In this document: piece by piece, positions 8,973-18,095 of the stretch
Numbering within the stretch: position 1 is the first letter of the stretch
Layout: the number at the start of each line of letters is the position of its first letter
NCBI RefSeq assembly: GCF_001898325.1
Contig: NZ_MKTR01000006.1
Location: forward strand, 128,468-192,467
Reading direction: 5' to 3'
From: Microbacterium sp. 67-17
Lineage (GTDB): Bacteria > Actinomycetota > Actinomycetes > Actinomycetales > Microbacteriaceae
Length of the DNA stretch: 64,000 nucleotides
Notes under the pieces: generated by a model
Databases searched by the model: none
Seen by the model: the letters and a program-made list of their open reading frames with translations, nothing else
Told to the model about the DNA's origin: nothing
Position numbers and translations under genes: made by a program

Positions 8973-10995
8973 CTAGACCATGCTCGATTCGGTGCGTGCC
9001 GTCGGAAGGATGAGCGTCACGATCACGCCCTGCCGCTCGGGAGATGAGATCTCGACCCGGCCGTTGTTCGCTTCGATCAACTCGCGGGCGATCGCGAGTC
9101 CGAGTCCGACGCCGGGCGTCTGCGCCACCTCGGCATCTGGTGTGCGATAGAACCTGTCGAACACGAAGGGAAGCTCGTCTGGCGCAATGCCGGGGCCGGT
9201 GTCGCTGACCGCGATCCGCACGGCAGCTATGTCTTGCCCATCCGAGTTTGTGAGAGCATCGTCGACTGTTTCGGCGTGTATCCGCACCGTGCTTGCCTGC
9301 GGTGCGAACTTCAGCGCATTCGAGATGAGGCTTCCCAGTGCGCGCACGAGTTCGTGATGCACACCGCAAACCGTCCCCTCGGTCCCACCGACGACGAGCT
9401 CGGTTCGTCGTTCGGCTGCGGTGTCGCGGAACGGCGTGAGCGCCTCCTCGATGAGAGCCGCCACCGGGATCGAGACGTGCAAGCTTGGTGCGCTCGCGTG
9501 ATCCTTTGCTCGTGCCAGGAAGAGCAGATCGTCGGTGAGGTCCGCCAGCCGGGCGGTGTTTCGTCGTGCGACCGACACCCACTCCCGTGACGGCCCGGTC
9601 AGCTCCTCTGCATCGTCGAGCAACTCGAGGTATCCACTCACGTTCGCGATCGGTGTGCGCAGCTCGTGGCTCGCTGTCGCGATGAAGTCGACCTGCCTGC
9701 GTTCGAGTTCGAGTCGTGCCGCCAGCGTCCTTGCCCGCTCGGTCTCGGCCGCCAAGCGGTCCTGCGTCGTACGCACGCTATCGGTGATGTCAACGAGTTG
9801 CACAGAGATCCGCGGTGTGGCGCCGCTGGTCTCGGAGGCGTCGATGTTCAGGATGCGCTCGTTGGCCTCGAGCGTGACGAGGCGCTGGAGCTCCAGGCTC
9901 TGCTGCGCGGCATCCCGGAGCGGACCGGGACGCCAGCGCCTGTGTGCGTCGAGATCCTCGCTGAGGATGCGGCGGGCGGCCGTGTTTACGAGGAGCACCG
10001 CCCATCCATCGCCGCGGCACTCGGCGACGAGGAGTCCGACACGAGAATCGACGATCCCATTGGTGACGAGGTCAGCCACGTTCCGGGCGGACAGGGTGGC
10101 TGCGCGCAGTTCGTAACTGGCCGCAGTGAGGAACAGGTTCGTGCTCGCGGCCATGAACAGGAAGAGCGTGACCAGGAGCGCCGCTGTGGTGGGAGTGAGA
10201 GCGTCGTCGTTGAACGGACCGAACCCGGCCACGGTGGTGCCGAGGATGACCGTGTTCGCGATCAGCGACTCCGTGTGCGCCGCGCGAATGGGAAAGCGAA
10301 ACGCCGCCCACGCGAGGATCCCGATGGGAAGGAACGTGAGGGGCATGGTGGCGCCGGCGACGATGAGGAAAGTGAGGATGCCGCCGAGGGGGGATGATGA
10401 CCTGGAGGGTGATCTCGACCCACCGAATGGGTTGTCCGAGGTGGGGCGGAAGGACGGCGAACGGAGCGATCATCAGGATCGCCGCAGCGTGCGAGGCAGC
10501 GACGTGCGCGGCAGTCTGAAGAGGGCTCGCCGCAGTACCGGCGACGATGACGCCGATCAGAAGACCGAAGACGCTGGATGCGGCGATCGTCGACAGGGCG
10601 AACCGCCAGGCAGCGCTCACCGATCGAATCCGAAAGCCCCGGGGGTGGCGCCACAAGAGAATGGTCGCGAAGATGCCCACTTCCACCGCATTGGCGACGC
10701 CGAAGGCGCCCGCGATCGGGACATCCCGCCCACCCAGAATGTTCGCCGCCATGGTGACGACGGCCACCATGACCAGAACCGCCCACCATCGAGATCGCGG
10801 AACCATCAGGATGAACAGTGCCGAGACTCCAGCGGCGGGCCACCAGGCGGCGACGGAGCCACCGGGCGGTGTCATGTTCACGCTGATCAGCGAGAGTGCG
10901 AAGATCGCTGCGGCGGCCAGGAGCCAGGCCCACCATGACGGTCGCGTGAATGCCGCGGCATCCGTCACGGCTCGCCGATCATCCCCCGCCGCCAT
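8973..10995 (-). pseudogene. MASE1-domain sensor histidine kinase, single-base frameshift
   Basis: Two frames together make one membrane sensor kinase. The N-terminal frame (start 10995) gives eight or so hydrophobic segments resembling MASE1 and breaks after WVEITLQVIIPP. The second frame resumes with GGILTFLIVAGATMPLTFLPIG and carries a PAS-like region, HisKA with ASHELRTPIANVSGYLELL, and HATPase_c motifs SNALKFAP, DTGPGIAP, FDRFYR and GVGLGLAIA. The break is in a run of six G on the plus strand at 10388-10393; five would restore one frame. It may be a real mutation, phase variation or a sequence error. No response regulator gene is adjacent, so it is an orphan kinase. Confidence 0.85.
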
Positions 10996-11081
10996 GCAGA
11001 GAATCTACCGTCGCGACACGTCGTGTGGTCGGGATCTCTCGGAATTACGGCAGTTGTCGTAGGCCTGCCCGGGGAGGGGCC

Positions 11082-12077
11082 TCAGGGTTCCGGTTCGCTC
11101 GTTCTCCTTCGTCTGCCCGCAATGTCGCGAACAACATAGCCCTCGTCGGTTCGAGTGAGTCCCGCCCGTCGCGGACGATGGATGCCGCGCGCTCGCTCGT
11201 CTTCGAGAGTCCGGGCTATCGTCACGGCGAGTGAGCGGGTAGCGCCGCCCGAGGCGAGAAAGGCGTCGGCGCGACGCCGGGCGAATCCGGTGTAGTCGGC
11301 TGGAAGCCAGAGGGGGAGCGACCGGGGGCCGGCCCAGTAGGCGACGTCGTGAGCGAGAAGCTCGTCATCCGTTGCCGCGATCACTTCTCCGCGGAAGCCG
11401 GTAGCGCGCCGCGTCTGCTCGAGGACGTCGGTGAACGCATGCGGCGGCCCGACGGCGTTGGCTACGCCGGTTGCACCGTCGACGCCGACGAGAAGGAGCC
11501 AGGCCGCGAGGTCGTCGACGTCGATGACCTGCACGTGGCGTCCAGCGGCCGTTGGGACGAGTGCGGGACCCGGCTGCAGGAAGCGCGCCATCCAATACCC
11601 GAACCGGTCCGAGGGGTCGCCCGGGCCCACGATCAATCCTGGTCGTGCGACGAACAGCCGGTCACCGACCGCGGCGGTCGCGGCGCGTTCCGCAGCGACC
11701 TTTGCATCCGGATACTGCGAGAGGTCCTGTGGCTCCACGAGATCCGCGGACTCTCCGGCATCCGGCTCGTCATTTCGCTCATAGACCGAGACGCTGGATA
11801 CCAGCGTCCAATGGGCGGCGTTGTGCGAGAGCGCTCGGAGCGCGCCGGTCACGAGGTCGGGCGCGTACGAGAGCTCGATCACCTCGTCCCACGGACCGGA
11901 CACCTCGTCGTAGGCGGAGGGCAGGGTGCGGTCGGCGCGGATGAGTCGCACGCCTGGGGGAGCTGATCCCGCGCTCCCTCGGGCCAGGCACACGACCTCG
12001 GCACCGCGCTCGCGCCATGCTCGGGCAACGCGCCCTCCCAACCAGGCGGTTCCGCCCAGCACCAGCACCCGCGTCAC
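11082..12077 (-). CDS. NAD-dependent epimerase/dehydratase-family reductase
   Basis: Extended short-chain dehydrogenase of 331 residues. The Rossmann glycine motif appears as LVLGGTAWLGGRVA and the catalytic pair as YPDAK (YxxxK), with a preceding LVSSVSVY strand supplying the Ser. Such proteins act on nucleotide sugars or other secondary alcohols; the substrate is not evident. I chose the GTG at 12077 (VTRVLVLGGT) since the alternative in-frame start twelve bases upstream is TTG. It is monocistronic between the kinase and a flavin/F420 oxidoreductase gene. Confidence 0.85.
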   Translation of the reverse strand: MTRVLVLGGTAWLGGRVARAWRERGAEVVCLARGSAGSAPPGVRLIRADRTLPSAYDEVSGPWDEVIELSYAPDLVTGALRALSHNAAHWTLVSSVSVYERNDEPDAGESADLVEPQDLSQYPDAKVAAERAATAAVGDRLFVARPGLIVGPGDPSDRFGYWMARFLQPGPALVPTAAGRHVQVIDVDDLAAWLLLVGVDGATGVANAVGPPHAFTDVLEQTRRATGFRGEVIAATDDELLAHDVAYWAGPRSLPLWLPADYTGFARRRADAFLASGGATRSLAVTIARTLEDERARGIHRPRRAGLTRTDEGYVVRDIAGRRRRTSEPEP

Positions 12078-12142
12078 GCGTTCAGCCAACCAGACGCCCG
12101 CCTATCGGCGCTTCCCGGTTCGCTGCGGGCTGACGATCAGCG

Positions 12143-13183
12143 CTAGGCCGTCACCGCGTCCCGGGTCGACTTCCAGCCCAGCGCGGGTGCGACGTGCTTC
12201 GCGAACGCCTCCACGATTCGCAGGTTGAAGGCCACACCCAACTGGCTGGGGATCGTGAGCATCAGCGTGTCAGCCGACTGCACGGCGGCATCCGCCAGCA
12301 GCTGCTCGACGAGGGCATCAGGGGCTCCCGCATAGGTCTTCCCGAAGGTCGAACGCATGCCGTCGATGTAGCCGACGCCGTCGCCGTCCTGGCGGCCACC
12401 GAAGTACATCTCATCTTCGGCGGTCGTGATCGGGAAGATGCTGCGACTGACCGACACTCGCGGTTCGCCCGCGTGACCGGCCGCACGCCATGCCGCGCGG
12501 AACGCGTCGATCTGCTGGGCCTGAAGCTCATCGAAGGGCAGGCCGCGATCCTCGGTCAAGAGGGTCGACGACATCAGGTTGACGCCCATCCGTCCCGCCC
12601 ACTCGGCGGAGTCGCGGTTTCCGGCACCCCACCAGATGCGCGAGCGAAGCCCGGGGGAGTGCGGTTCGATGCGCTGCAGCCCAGAACCGCCGCCGAAGGG
12701 GCTCATCGCGTCGCGCTCGGCCAGGCCCTCTCCTTCGACTGCGCGAAGGAACAGGTCGAAGTGTTCGCGGGCGATGTCGGCGCCGCGCGGGTCGGTCGAG
12801 CCGGTGTAGCCGAACGCCTCATAGCCGCGAACGACGGTCTCGGGTGAACCACGGCTGACGCCGAGGGCGAGTCGTCCCTCGCTGATGAGATCGACGGATG
12901 CCGCTTCCTCAGCAAGGTACAGAGGGTTTTCATAGCGCATGTCGATGACGCCGGTGCCGACCTCGATGCGCTGGGTCTTGGCTGCGATAGCGGCAAGTAG
13001 CGGCATGGGAGAGGACTGCTGCCTCGCGAAGTGGTGCACCCGGAAGTAGGCGCCGTTCACGCCAAGGTCATCCATGCCCTGCGCCAGATCGATCGCCTGG
13101 AGCATGGAGTCCTGCGCCGTCAGGATGTGTCCGCCGCCGAGGGGACCGTAGTGGCCGAACGATAGGGTTCCGAATCGCTGCAT
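12143..13183 (-). CDS. LLM-class flavin/F420-dependent oxidoreductase
   Basis: Cytosolic luciferase-like monooxygenase-family protein of 346 residues. Family features are the N-terminal RFGTLSFGHY, FRVHHFARQQSSPMPLLAAIAAKTQRI, the conserved TGVIDMRYENPLYLAEEAASVDLISEGRLALGVS-type core (residues about 75-110) and WWGAGNRDSAEWAGRMGVN. Whether it uses FMN or F420 cannot be decided by eye. The ATG at 13183 is preceded by GGAGG at nine bases, which excludes the upstream TTG in the same frame. Confidence 0.9.
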   Translation of the reverse strand: MQRFGTLSFGHYGPLGGGHILTAQDSMLQAIDLAQGMDDLGVNGAYFRVHHFARQQSSPMPLLAAIAAKTQRIEVGTGVIDMRYENPLYLAEEAASVDLISEGRLALGVSRGSPETVVRGYEAFGYTGSTDPRGADIAREHFDLFLRAVEGEGLAERDAMSPFGGGSGLQRIEPHSPGLRSRIWWGAGNRDSAEWAGRMGVNLMSSTLLTEDRGLPFDELQAQQIDAFRAAWRAAGHAGEPRVSVSRSIFPITTAEDEMYFGGRQDGDGVGYIDGMRSTFGKTYAGAPDALVEQLLADAAVQSADTLMLTIPSQLGVAFNLRIVEAFAKHVAPALGWKSTRDAVTA

Positions 13184-13249
13184 ATCTGATTCAACCTCCA
13201 AGGGGGTCAATCTATTCCGGTGAATGGATGCTGGGGTAGTAGGCGGCGA

Positions 13250-13789
13250 TCACACCGGCCGGGCGAGAACGAAGTCGTGCTCGAGGCGCTCGCCGACGCG
13301 GAAGCGTTTCTCGCCGACGGCGGTGAATCCGTGTTTCGCATAGAACCGCTGCGCGCGGACGTTCTGTTGATTCACGCCGAGCCACACATGACGGATGCCA
13401 CTCGCACGTGCCTCGTCGATCGTGCGCTCGAGAAGGCGTGCGGCGACCCCCGATCCGTGAGAGGAAGGGAGGGCGTAGCACTTCGACAGTTCGGCAACCG
13501 GGCGCGTACGGTCGTCACCGAGCGCGACGTGGACGTCGGTGTCCGTCGGTTCGCCGAGCACGAGCATCGTGTAGCCGACGAGCCTGCCCTCGATCTCATC
13601 GACGAGCACGACGCGGTCGGGGTCGACGAGGTAGCCGAGGAAGGATGCCTCGCTCAGGTGTGCATCGATGAACGCGCTCTGGTCGAGAGCCGTCGACTCC
13701 GGCGGGCACGCCAAGGGGAACGTCTCCGCGGCGAGCTCATGCAGCGCTGCGGCATCTTCCGGGGCGGCACGACGGATCACGGCATCCAT
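13250..13789 (-). CDS. GNAT-family N-acetyltransferase
   Basis: Protein of 179 residues with a single acetyltransferase fold: N-terminal IRRAAPEDAAALHEL, central strand VVLVDEIEGRLVGYTMLVLG, the acetyl-CoA loop SSHGSGVAARLLERTIDEA and C-terminal NVRAQRFYAKHGFTAVGEKRF. It transfers an acetyl group from acetyl-CoA to an amine; the acceptor is unknown. The ATG at 13789 begins MDAVIRRA; longer upstream extension is Arg-rich and not family-like. Confidence 0.9.
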   Translation of the reverse strand: MDAVIRRAAPEDAAALHELAAETFPLACPPESTALDQSAFIDAHLSEASFLGYLVDPDRVVLVDEIEGRLVGYTMLVLGEPTDTDVHVALGDDRTRPVAELSKCYALPSSHGSGVAARLLERTIDEARASGIRHVWLGVNQQNVRAQRFYAKHGFTAVGEKRFRVGERLEHDFVLARPV

Positions 13790-13857
13790 TCTGCCGTTCG
13801 CGCCGCTAGCTTTGGCATGAGAGCCGCATCGTCGCGGCCCGATCTGGGAGTGTGCCC

Positions 13858-14319
13858 GTGTACGCATTCATCGTCCTGCTGCAAACGCTGATCTTGCCTG
13901 TCGTCTCAGGTGGGATCCAGCTCCTGGTGTCAGGAGGACACCCCCTCCTCGTCTTCGGTCTGTGGTGGGGGTTCTGGGGCGTTGGTATCCGTCTGACACT
14001 GGCCGGCCTCAGTCAGGTGATGAAACCCGACCGCACGCGCAAGATCCTGGGAGTCGATTCGACGGATGCCAACCAGGTCGTCCAGGAGCTCGGCTATGCC
14101 AACCTCGGGATGGGGGTGACAGCACTCGCGATTCCTTTCCTGCCGGCGTGGGGTGTGCTCTTGGCGGTACCAGGAGCGATCTTCCTGCTGCTTGCCGGCC
14201 TGCGGCACGTGTCCAAACCGGGCAAGAACACCGCCGAGCAGGTGGCCACGTGGACCGACCTGCTCGTCTTCCTGGGTGTGACCGCGGGCGTGGTGGGGCT
14301 CGCGATCGTCGGGTGGTGA
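13858..14319 (+). CDS. Four-helix integral membrane protein, unknown function
   Basis: Protein of 153 residues with four predicted membrane spans: two near the N-terminus (VYAFIVLLQTLILPVVSGG; LLVFGLWWGFWGVGIRLTLAGL), one around residues 85-110 and one at the C-terminus (LLVFLGVTAGVVGLAIVGW). A polar loop carries MKPDRTRKILG. GGGAG-type Shine-Dalgarno (GGGAG at 13846-13850) sits seven bases before the GTG at 13858, ruling out the GTG at 13852. I do not recognise a characterised family. It stands alone, convergent with the next gene. Confidence 0.75.
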   Translation: MYAFIVLLQTLILPVVSGGIQLLVSGGHPLLVFGLWWGFWGVGIRLTLAGLSQVMKPDRTRKILGVDSTDANQVVQELGYANLGMGVTALAIPFLPAWGVLLAVPGAIFLLLAGLRHVSKPGKNTAEQVATWTDLLVFLGVTAGVVGLAIVGW

Positions 14320-14373
14320 CCGGGCCTGTGTGCGCAGGAGAGCGGGGAGTTCGTTGGCGCACCGCGACGCGGT

Positions 14374-14811
14374 TCAGCCCTGAAGCTGTTCCACGACCTT
14401 CGTAATCCGACGCGCGCGGGTGTCGGCGGCATTCGCTTCCTCGACGGATCGGGCATGCTCTTTGCGGCGCGACGGCGCCAGGGCGTCGAAAGCTGCGCGC
14501 ACGCCGGCGGCATCCAGAGCAAGCGTGAGGTCCTCGGGTACCTCGATCTCGCGAGGAGCGGTGTCGAGTTCGACGGTGACCCGGTGTTGTTCCCCGCCCG
14601 AGACTCCGGCAGCAGACCAGGTTGCCGCGTTGACCGGGATGAGCGAGAGCCCGCGCATGACCCCGACCGTCGTGCGGTACTCGTAGCCGTTGAGTATGAC
14701 GCGAACGGGCGGGCGCTTGCCGCCGCCGATCTCGGCGATCTGCTCGTCAGAGAGCGGGATGCCGACATTGTTGCCGCCGGTGCGAAGCAGTTCCACTGTG
14801 AACGTCGGCAT
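14374..14811 (-). CDS. DUF1905 / YdeI-OmdA family protein
   Basis: Small cytosolic protein of 145 residues. Residues 1-95 form the beta-rich DUF1905 domain (FTVELLRTGGNNVGIPL, PVRVILNGYEYRTTVGVM, ATWSAAGVSGG) and the C-terminal half the YdeI/OmpD-associated helical domain (FDALAPSRRKEHARSVEEA then RRITKVVEQL). The two-domain order is typical of the family, whose biochemical role is not established. GGAG lies upstream of the ATG at 14811. Confidence 0.85.
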   Translation of the reverse strand: MPTFTVELLRTGGNNVGIPLSDEQIAEIGGGKRPPVRVILNGYEYRTTVGVMRGLSLIPVNAATWSAAGVSGGEQHRVTVELDTAPREIEVPEDLTLALDAAGVRAAFDALAPSRRKEHARSVEEANAADTRARRITKVVEQLQG

Positions 14812-14942
14812 GAACTCTCCTTGCTGGATCGACGTGTGGGACTCGACCCCTCGGCACGAGGATCCCAGAACATCGCATCGAACGGAACGGGCGATCCTGG
14901 ACGGATCGCCCGCAGTGGGCGGGTCGTCCGTAGGCTGGAGGC

Positions 14943-15125
14943 ATGAACAAAGGCACTCTCTGGACGATCCTCGGAGTCATCGCGGCGATCGTGATCGCGT
15001 GGATTCTCGTGGAACTCCTTTGGGGCGTTGCGCTGCTCATCGTGAAACTTGTGGTCGTGGCGGTCGTCGCCCTCTTCGTTTTCTTCCTGCTGCGCGCAGT
15101 CTTCTCGCGGTCCTCGTCTGAATGA
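14943..15125 (+). CDS. Small two-span membrane protein
   Basis: Sixty residues, almost entirely hydrophobic: one span at residues 6-27 and another at about 32-54, ending in FSRSSSE. GGAG lies eight bases before the ATG. Its TGA overlaps the ATG of the following lipoprotein gene (ATGA at 15122-15125), implying translational coupling. No family recognised; small hydrophobic proteins of this kind are often overlooked. Confidence 0.7.
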   Translation: MNKGTLWTILGVIAAIVIAWILVELLWGVALLIVKLVVVAVVALFVFFLLRAVFSRSSSE

Positions 15126-16275
15126 ACACGCGCACGGTTCGGGGCACAGCTGGCGCAGCGCTCCTCGCTGCGGCGCTGACCCTGACCGCGTGCGTGGAAT
15201 CGGCATCCGAGCGCGTGCAGACCCCGAGCGCGGAGGCGACGACGCCGGCGGCAACACCACTCCGAGTACGTCATCGATTCCCGCGATGTGGCGCTCGGCC
15301 GGTGCGCCGACCGCCGTGGCGGCGAACCTGAGCGTGCCGTGGTCGGTCGTGCCCTTCGCCGATGGGACGCGCATCGTCAGCACGCGCGGCGGCGAGATCG
15401 TCGAGATCGACGCGAGCGGTTCGGTACGTACGATCGGCGGGATCTCCGGCGTGAGCGCCACCGGTGAGGGTGGCCTTCTCGGGCTCGCTCTGCTCGAGAA
15501 GGATGCCGAAGCGTGGCTTTACGCCTATCTCACGAGCTGGGACGGGAACCGCGTCATCCGGATGCCGCTTCTGGGCGCTCCTGGTGAACGTGGTCTCGGC
15601 GGTGAGCAGATCATCCTCGAGGGCATCCCGAAGGCGAACACGCACAACGGCGGACGTATCGCTTTTGGTCCGGACGGGTACCTGTACGTCGCGACAGGGG
15701 ATGCCGGAAACCGGGATGCATCGCAAGATCCCGGTTCGCTCGCGGGCAAGATCCTGCGGATCGACGCTGAGGGCTCACCGGCGCCGGGTAACCCGTTCGG
15801 CACTGCCGTCTACTCCCTCGGGCACCGCAACGTGCAGGGCTTGGCGTGGACCGACGATGGCGCTCTGTGGGCCACCGAGTTCGGTCAAGACCAGGTGGAT
15901 GAGATCAACCGCATCGTGCCGGGCGGTAACTACGGCTGGCCGATCCACGAGGGGGCCGCGGGGGATCCCGCATACATCGATCCGATCGTCACCTGGCCGA
16001 CCGATCAGGCAAGCCCCAGCGGTCTGGCGGCTGTCGGGAACACCCTGTTTGTCGCGGCGCTGCGCGGTGAGCGGGTGTGGATGCTCGATGTCGGCCCCGA
16101 GGGGATGATCGGCGATCCGCAACCCCTGTGGATCGGGGAGTTCGGTCGCATCCGTGACGCTGCGGTCGACGACGACGAACTGCTGTTGCTGACCAGCAAC
16201 ACCGACGGGCGCGGCACGCCAGCGGGTGACGATGACCGGCTGCTTTCGGTTCCGCTCGTCGAGGCGGCACCGTAG
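15122..16275 (+). pseudogene. PQQ-dependent sugar dehydrogenase-like lipoprotein, frameshifted
   Basis: The first frame gives a lipoprotein signal peptide (MNTRTVRGTAGAALLAAA, lipobox TLTAC) and runs on to ATTPAATP near 15260. The body continues in another frame from TTPSTSSIPAMWRSAGAP, with the six-bladed glucose/sorbosone dehydrogenase signature: NLSVPWSVVPF, GEGGLLGLAL, NTHNGGRIAFGPDGYLYVATGD, ILRIDAEGSP, YSLGHRNVQGLAW, EFGQDQVDEIN and GGNYGWP. One missing base around 15245-15285 would explain the shift. The intact protein would oxidise aldoses outside the membrane using PQQ. Without the signal peptide the body would be misplaced. Either a broken gene or a sequence error. Confidence 0.8.
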
Positions 16276-16290
16276 GTCGAGAAGAGCGCC

Positions 16291-17196
16291 TTAGCTGGCG
16301 AGGCGCTTCTCGAACCAGTGATGCGCGTAGGGCTCGTCGTTGAATGCGGGAATCTCGACATAGCCCGCTGACCGGTATAGCCGAATGGCCTCGGTGAGTG
16401 TGCGGTTGGTATCGAGCCGCACCACCGTTGAGCCGGCATCCCTCGCGGCATCCTCGATGGCGGTGAGCAGGCGCCTGCCCAGGCCCATGCCGCGTGTCTC
16501 GGGGGCTACCCAGAGGCGTTTGATCTCTCCGACGCCGTCGGGGTGAAGCTTGACGCCCACGCATCCGACGACGGTGCCCTTGAGTGTTGCGATCAGAAAG
16601 CGGCCCGCCGGGGGGCGGAGCGCGTCTGCGGGGGCGGGGCGGGTCGTGGCGGGATCGAATCCCAGCTCGAAGCGCTCCGCGAGCACGGCGTAGTACTGCG
16701 TGATCGCTTCGCGGGCTGCGGGTTCGTCGGGGTCGGTGGGTGAGATCTCAATTGCTGAAGCGGTCAGAAGTTTGCGCGTTGTTGCAGCGGCCGAGAGCAA
16801 CTCTTCGCGTTGACTCGGCGTGAGCGGCTCGAGGATCGCGTCGGCAAGATCATCAGACAGGCGATCCAGGATGTCGACCTCAGCGCGTCCGGCATCCGTG
16901 ATCTCTGCTCGACGCACGCGGCTGTCATCGCCGGATGCGACCGTCACGATGAGTCCCTCGTGCTCGAGAGCGCGGAGCATGCGGCTGAGATAGCCCGAGT
17001 CAAGACCCAGACCAGTTCGCAGATCCCGTACCTCCGCCCCGTCGGTGCCGATCTCCCAGAGCAGCCGGTCCAGGGCCAGTGACCGGCCCCGGTCGAGGTA
17101 CTGGTCTTCGAGAACCCCGATCCGCTCGGTGACCCTTCTGTTGAAAGCGCGCAGCTCCGCGCGCGCGTGAACGGGGTCGGGCGGGCTCGAACTCAT
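16291..17196 (-). CDS. MarR-type regulator fused to GNAT acetyltransferase
   Basis: Two-domain protein of 301 residues. Residues 1-145 are a winged-helix MarR domain (FNRRVTERIGVLEDQYLDRG, GLDSGYLSRMLRALEHEGLI, the wing SGDDSRVRRAEIT). Residues 150-301 are an acetyltransferase with EIKRLWVAPETRGMGLGRRL (acetyl-CoA loop RGMGLG) and the C-terminal YRSAGYVEIPAFN. Fusions of this order are known in actinobacteria; the ligand and acetyl acceptor are not. The ATG at 17196 lies four bases from a 16-bp palindrome, which suggests autorepression. Confidence 0.9.
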   Translation of the reverse strand: MSSSPPDPVHARAELRAFNRRVTERIGVLEDQYLDRGRSLALDRLLWEIGTDGAEVRDLRTGLGLDSGYLSRMLRALEHEGLIVTVASGDDSRVRRAEITDAGRAEVDILDRLSDDLADAILEPLTPSQREELLSAAATTRKLLTASAIEISPTDPDEPAAREAITQYYAVLAERFELGFDPATTRPAPADALRPPAGRFLIATLKGTVVGCVGVKLHPDGVGEIKRLWVAPETRGMGLGRRLLTAIEDAARDAGSTVVRLDTNRTLTEAIRLYRSAGYVEIPAFNDEPYAHHWFEKRLAS

Positions 17197-17199
17197 ATC

Positions 17200-17215
17200 T
17201 CTGACTATAGTCAGA
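17200..17215. promoter_or_regulatory. 16-bp palindrome, likely MarR operator
   Basis: TCTGACTATAGTCAGA is a perfect palindrome located immediately upstream of the MarR-GNAT start codon (17196, minus strand). Size, AT-rich centre and position fit a MarR dimer site; TATAG in the centre may be part of the promoter, so binding would block transcription. It could also serve the divergent oxidoreductase-sigma pair. Confidence 0.6.
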
Positions 17216-17250
17216 CAATCCTCCGGATTCGAGATCTGGATCGGGAGCGA

Positions 17251-17277
17251 CCTCACACTCTGGGGAGCCACGTCGTC
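17251..17277 (+). promoter_or_regulatory. Candidate ECF41-type promoter
   Basis: CCTCACA at 17251-17257 and CGTC at 17274-17277 are separated by 16 bases. As I recall, the published ECF41 consensus is TGTCACA, about 16 bases, CGTC; this site matches five of seven and four of four. It lies 54 bases before the oxidoreductase gene that is coupled to the ECF41 sigma gene, the expected place for autoregulation. Confidence 0.45.
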
Positions 17278-17330
17278 CTGAATGATGAGAGCGTGCGTCC
17301 TGGTCGTGACGACGCGGACGAGGAGGAATC

Positions 17331-18095
17331 ATGCGCATCGCCGTTGCAGGTGGAACCGGAACGGTGGGTCACCACATCGTCGAGCAAGCGACGAGAGCCG
17401 GGCACGAGGTCGTCGTGCTCTCGCGCTCGAACGGCGTCGATCTGGTGGCAGGCGACGGCGTGCGAGCCGCTATCGAAGGAGCGGATGCTGTCATCGACGT
17501 CGCATCGATCCAGACGCTGTCGGCCCGAGCATCTCGCGAGTTCTTCGGGGCGGTGACTGAGAACCTGCTCGCGGCTGCCCGCGGCGCCGACGTTCACCAC
17601 GTCGCGCTGTCGATCGTGGGTGCGGCGCAGGCTCCCCACGGCTACTACGCGGGCAAGTTCCTGCAGGAGCAGCGGGTGGCGGCATCCGCCGGGCACTGGT
17701 CGATTCTGCGGGCGACGCAGTTCCATGAGTTCGCCGTCCAGGTGCTCGCGCAGGCGAAGGTCCTCGGCGCGCACCTCGTGCCGCGGATGCGGTCACAACC
17801 CGTGGCCGCGTCCGAGGTTGCCGCTGCGCTGATTCAGATCGTCGAAAGCGGCGCACACGGCAACGCGCCCGACCTCGCGGGCCCGCGCGAAGAACGGATG
17901 GCAGACCTCGCCCGGAGCTATCTGCGTCGGACGGGATCCACCGCGCGGGTGCTCGAGGTGCGGCTCCCCGGTGCGCTGGGTGCCGAGATTGCGAATGGCG
18001 GACTGCTGCCTGGGCCGGGCGCCCGCCTCGGGTCGCAGACGTTCGATGACTGGCTTGCTCAGCGCGGTGGCTCCGGGAGAACCGATGACCGATGA
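17331..18095 (+). CDS. NAD(P)-binding NmrA-like oxidoreductase (ECF41 partner)
   Basis: Atypical short-chain dehydrogenase of 254 residues. The nucleotide-binding motif is AVAGGTGTVGHHIVEQA, followed by AGDGVRAAIEGADAVIDVAS and VHHVALSIVGAAQAPHGYYAGKF. There is no YxxxK pair at the expected position, which is usual for NmrA-like sensors and reductases. The gene overlaps the sigma factor gene by eleven bases. ECF41 genes are typically paired with a carboxymuconolactone decarboxylase, oxidoreductase or epimerase; this is the oxidoreductase version. AGGAGG precedes the ATG at a short four-base spacing. Confidence 0.85.
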   Translation: MRIAVAGGTGTVGHHIVEQATRAGHEVVVLSRSNGVDLVAGDGVRAAIEGADAVIDVASIQTLSARASREFFGAVTENLLAAARGADVHHVALSIVGAAQAPHGYYAGKFLQEQRVAASAGHWSILRATQFHEFAVQVLAQAKVLGAHLVPRMRSQPVAASEVAAALIQIVESGAHGNAPDLAGPREERMADLARSYLRRTGSTARVLEVRLPGALGAEIANGGLLPGPGARLGSQTFDDWLAQRGGSGRTDDR

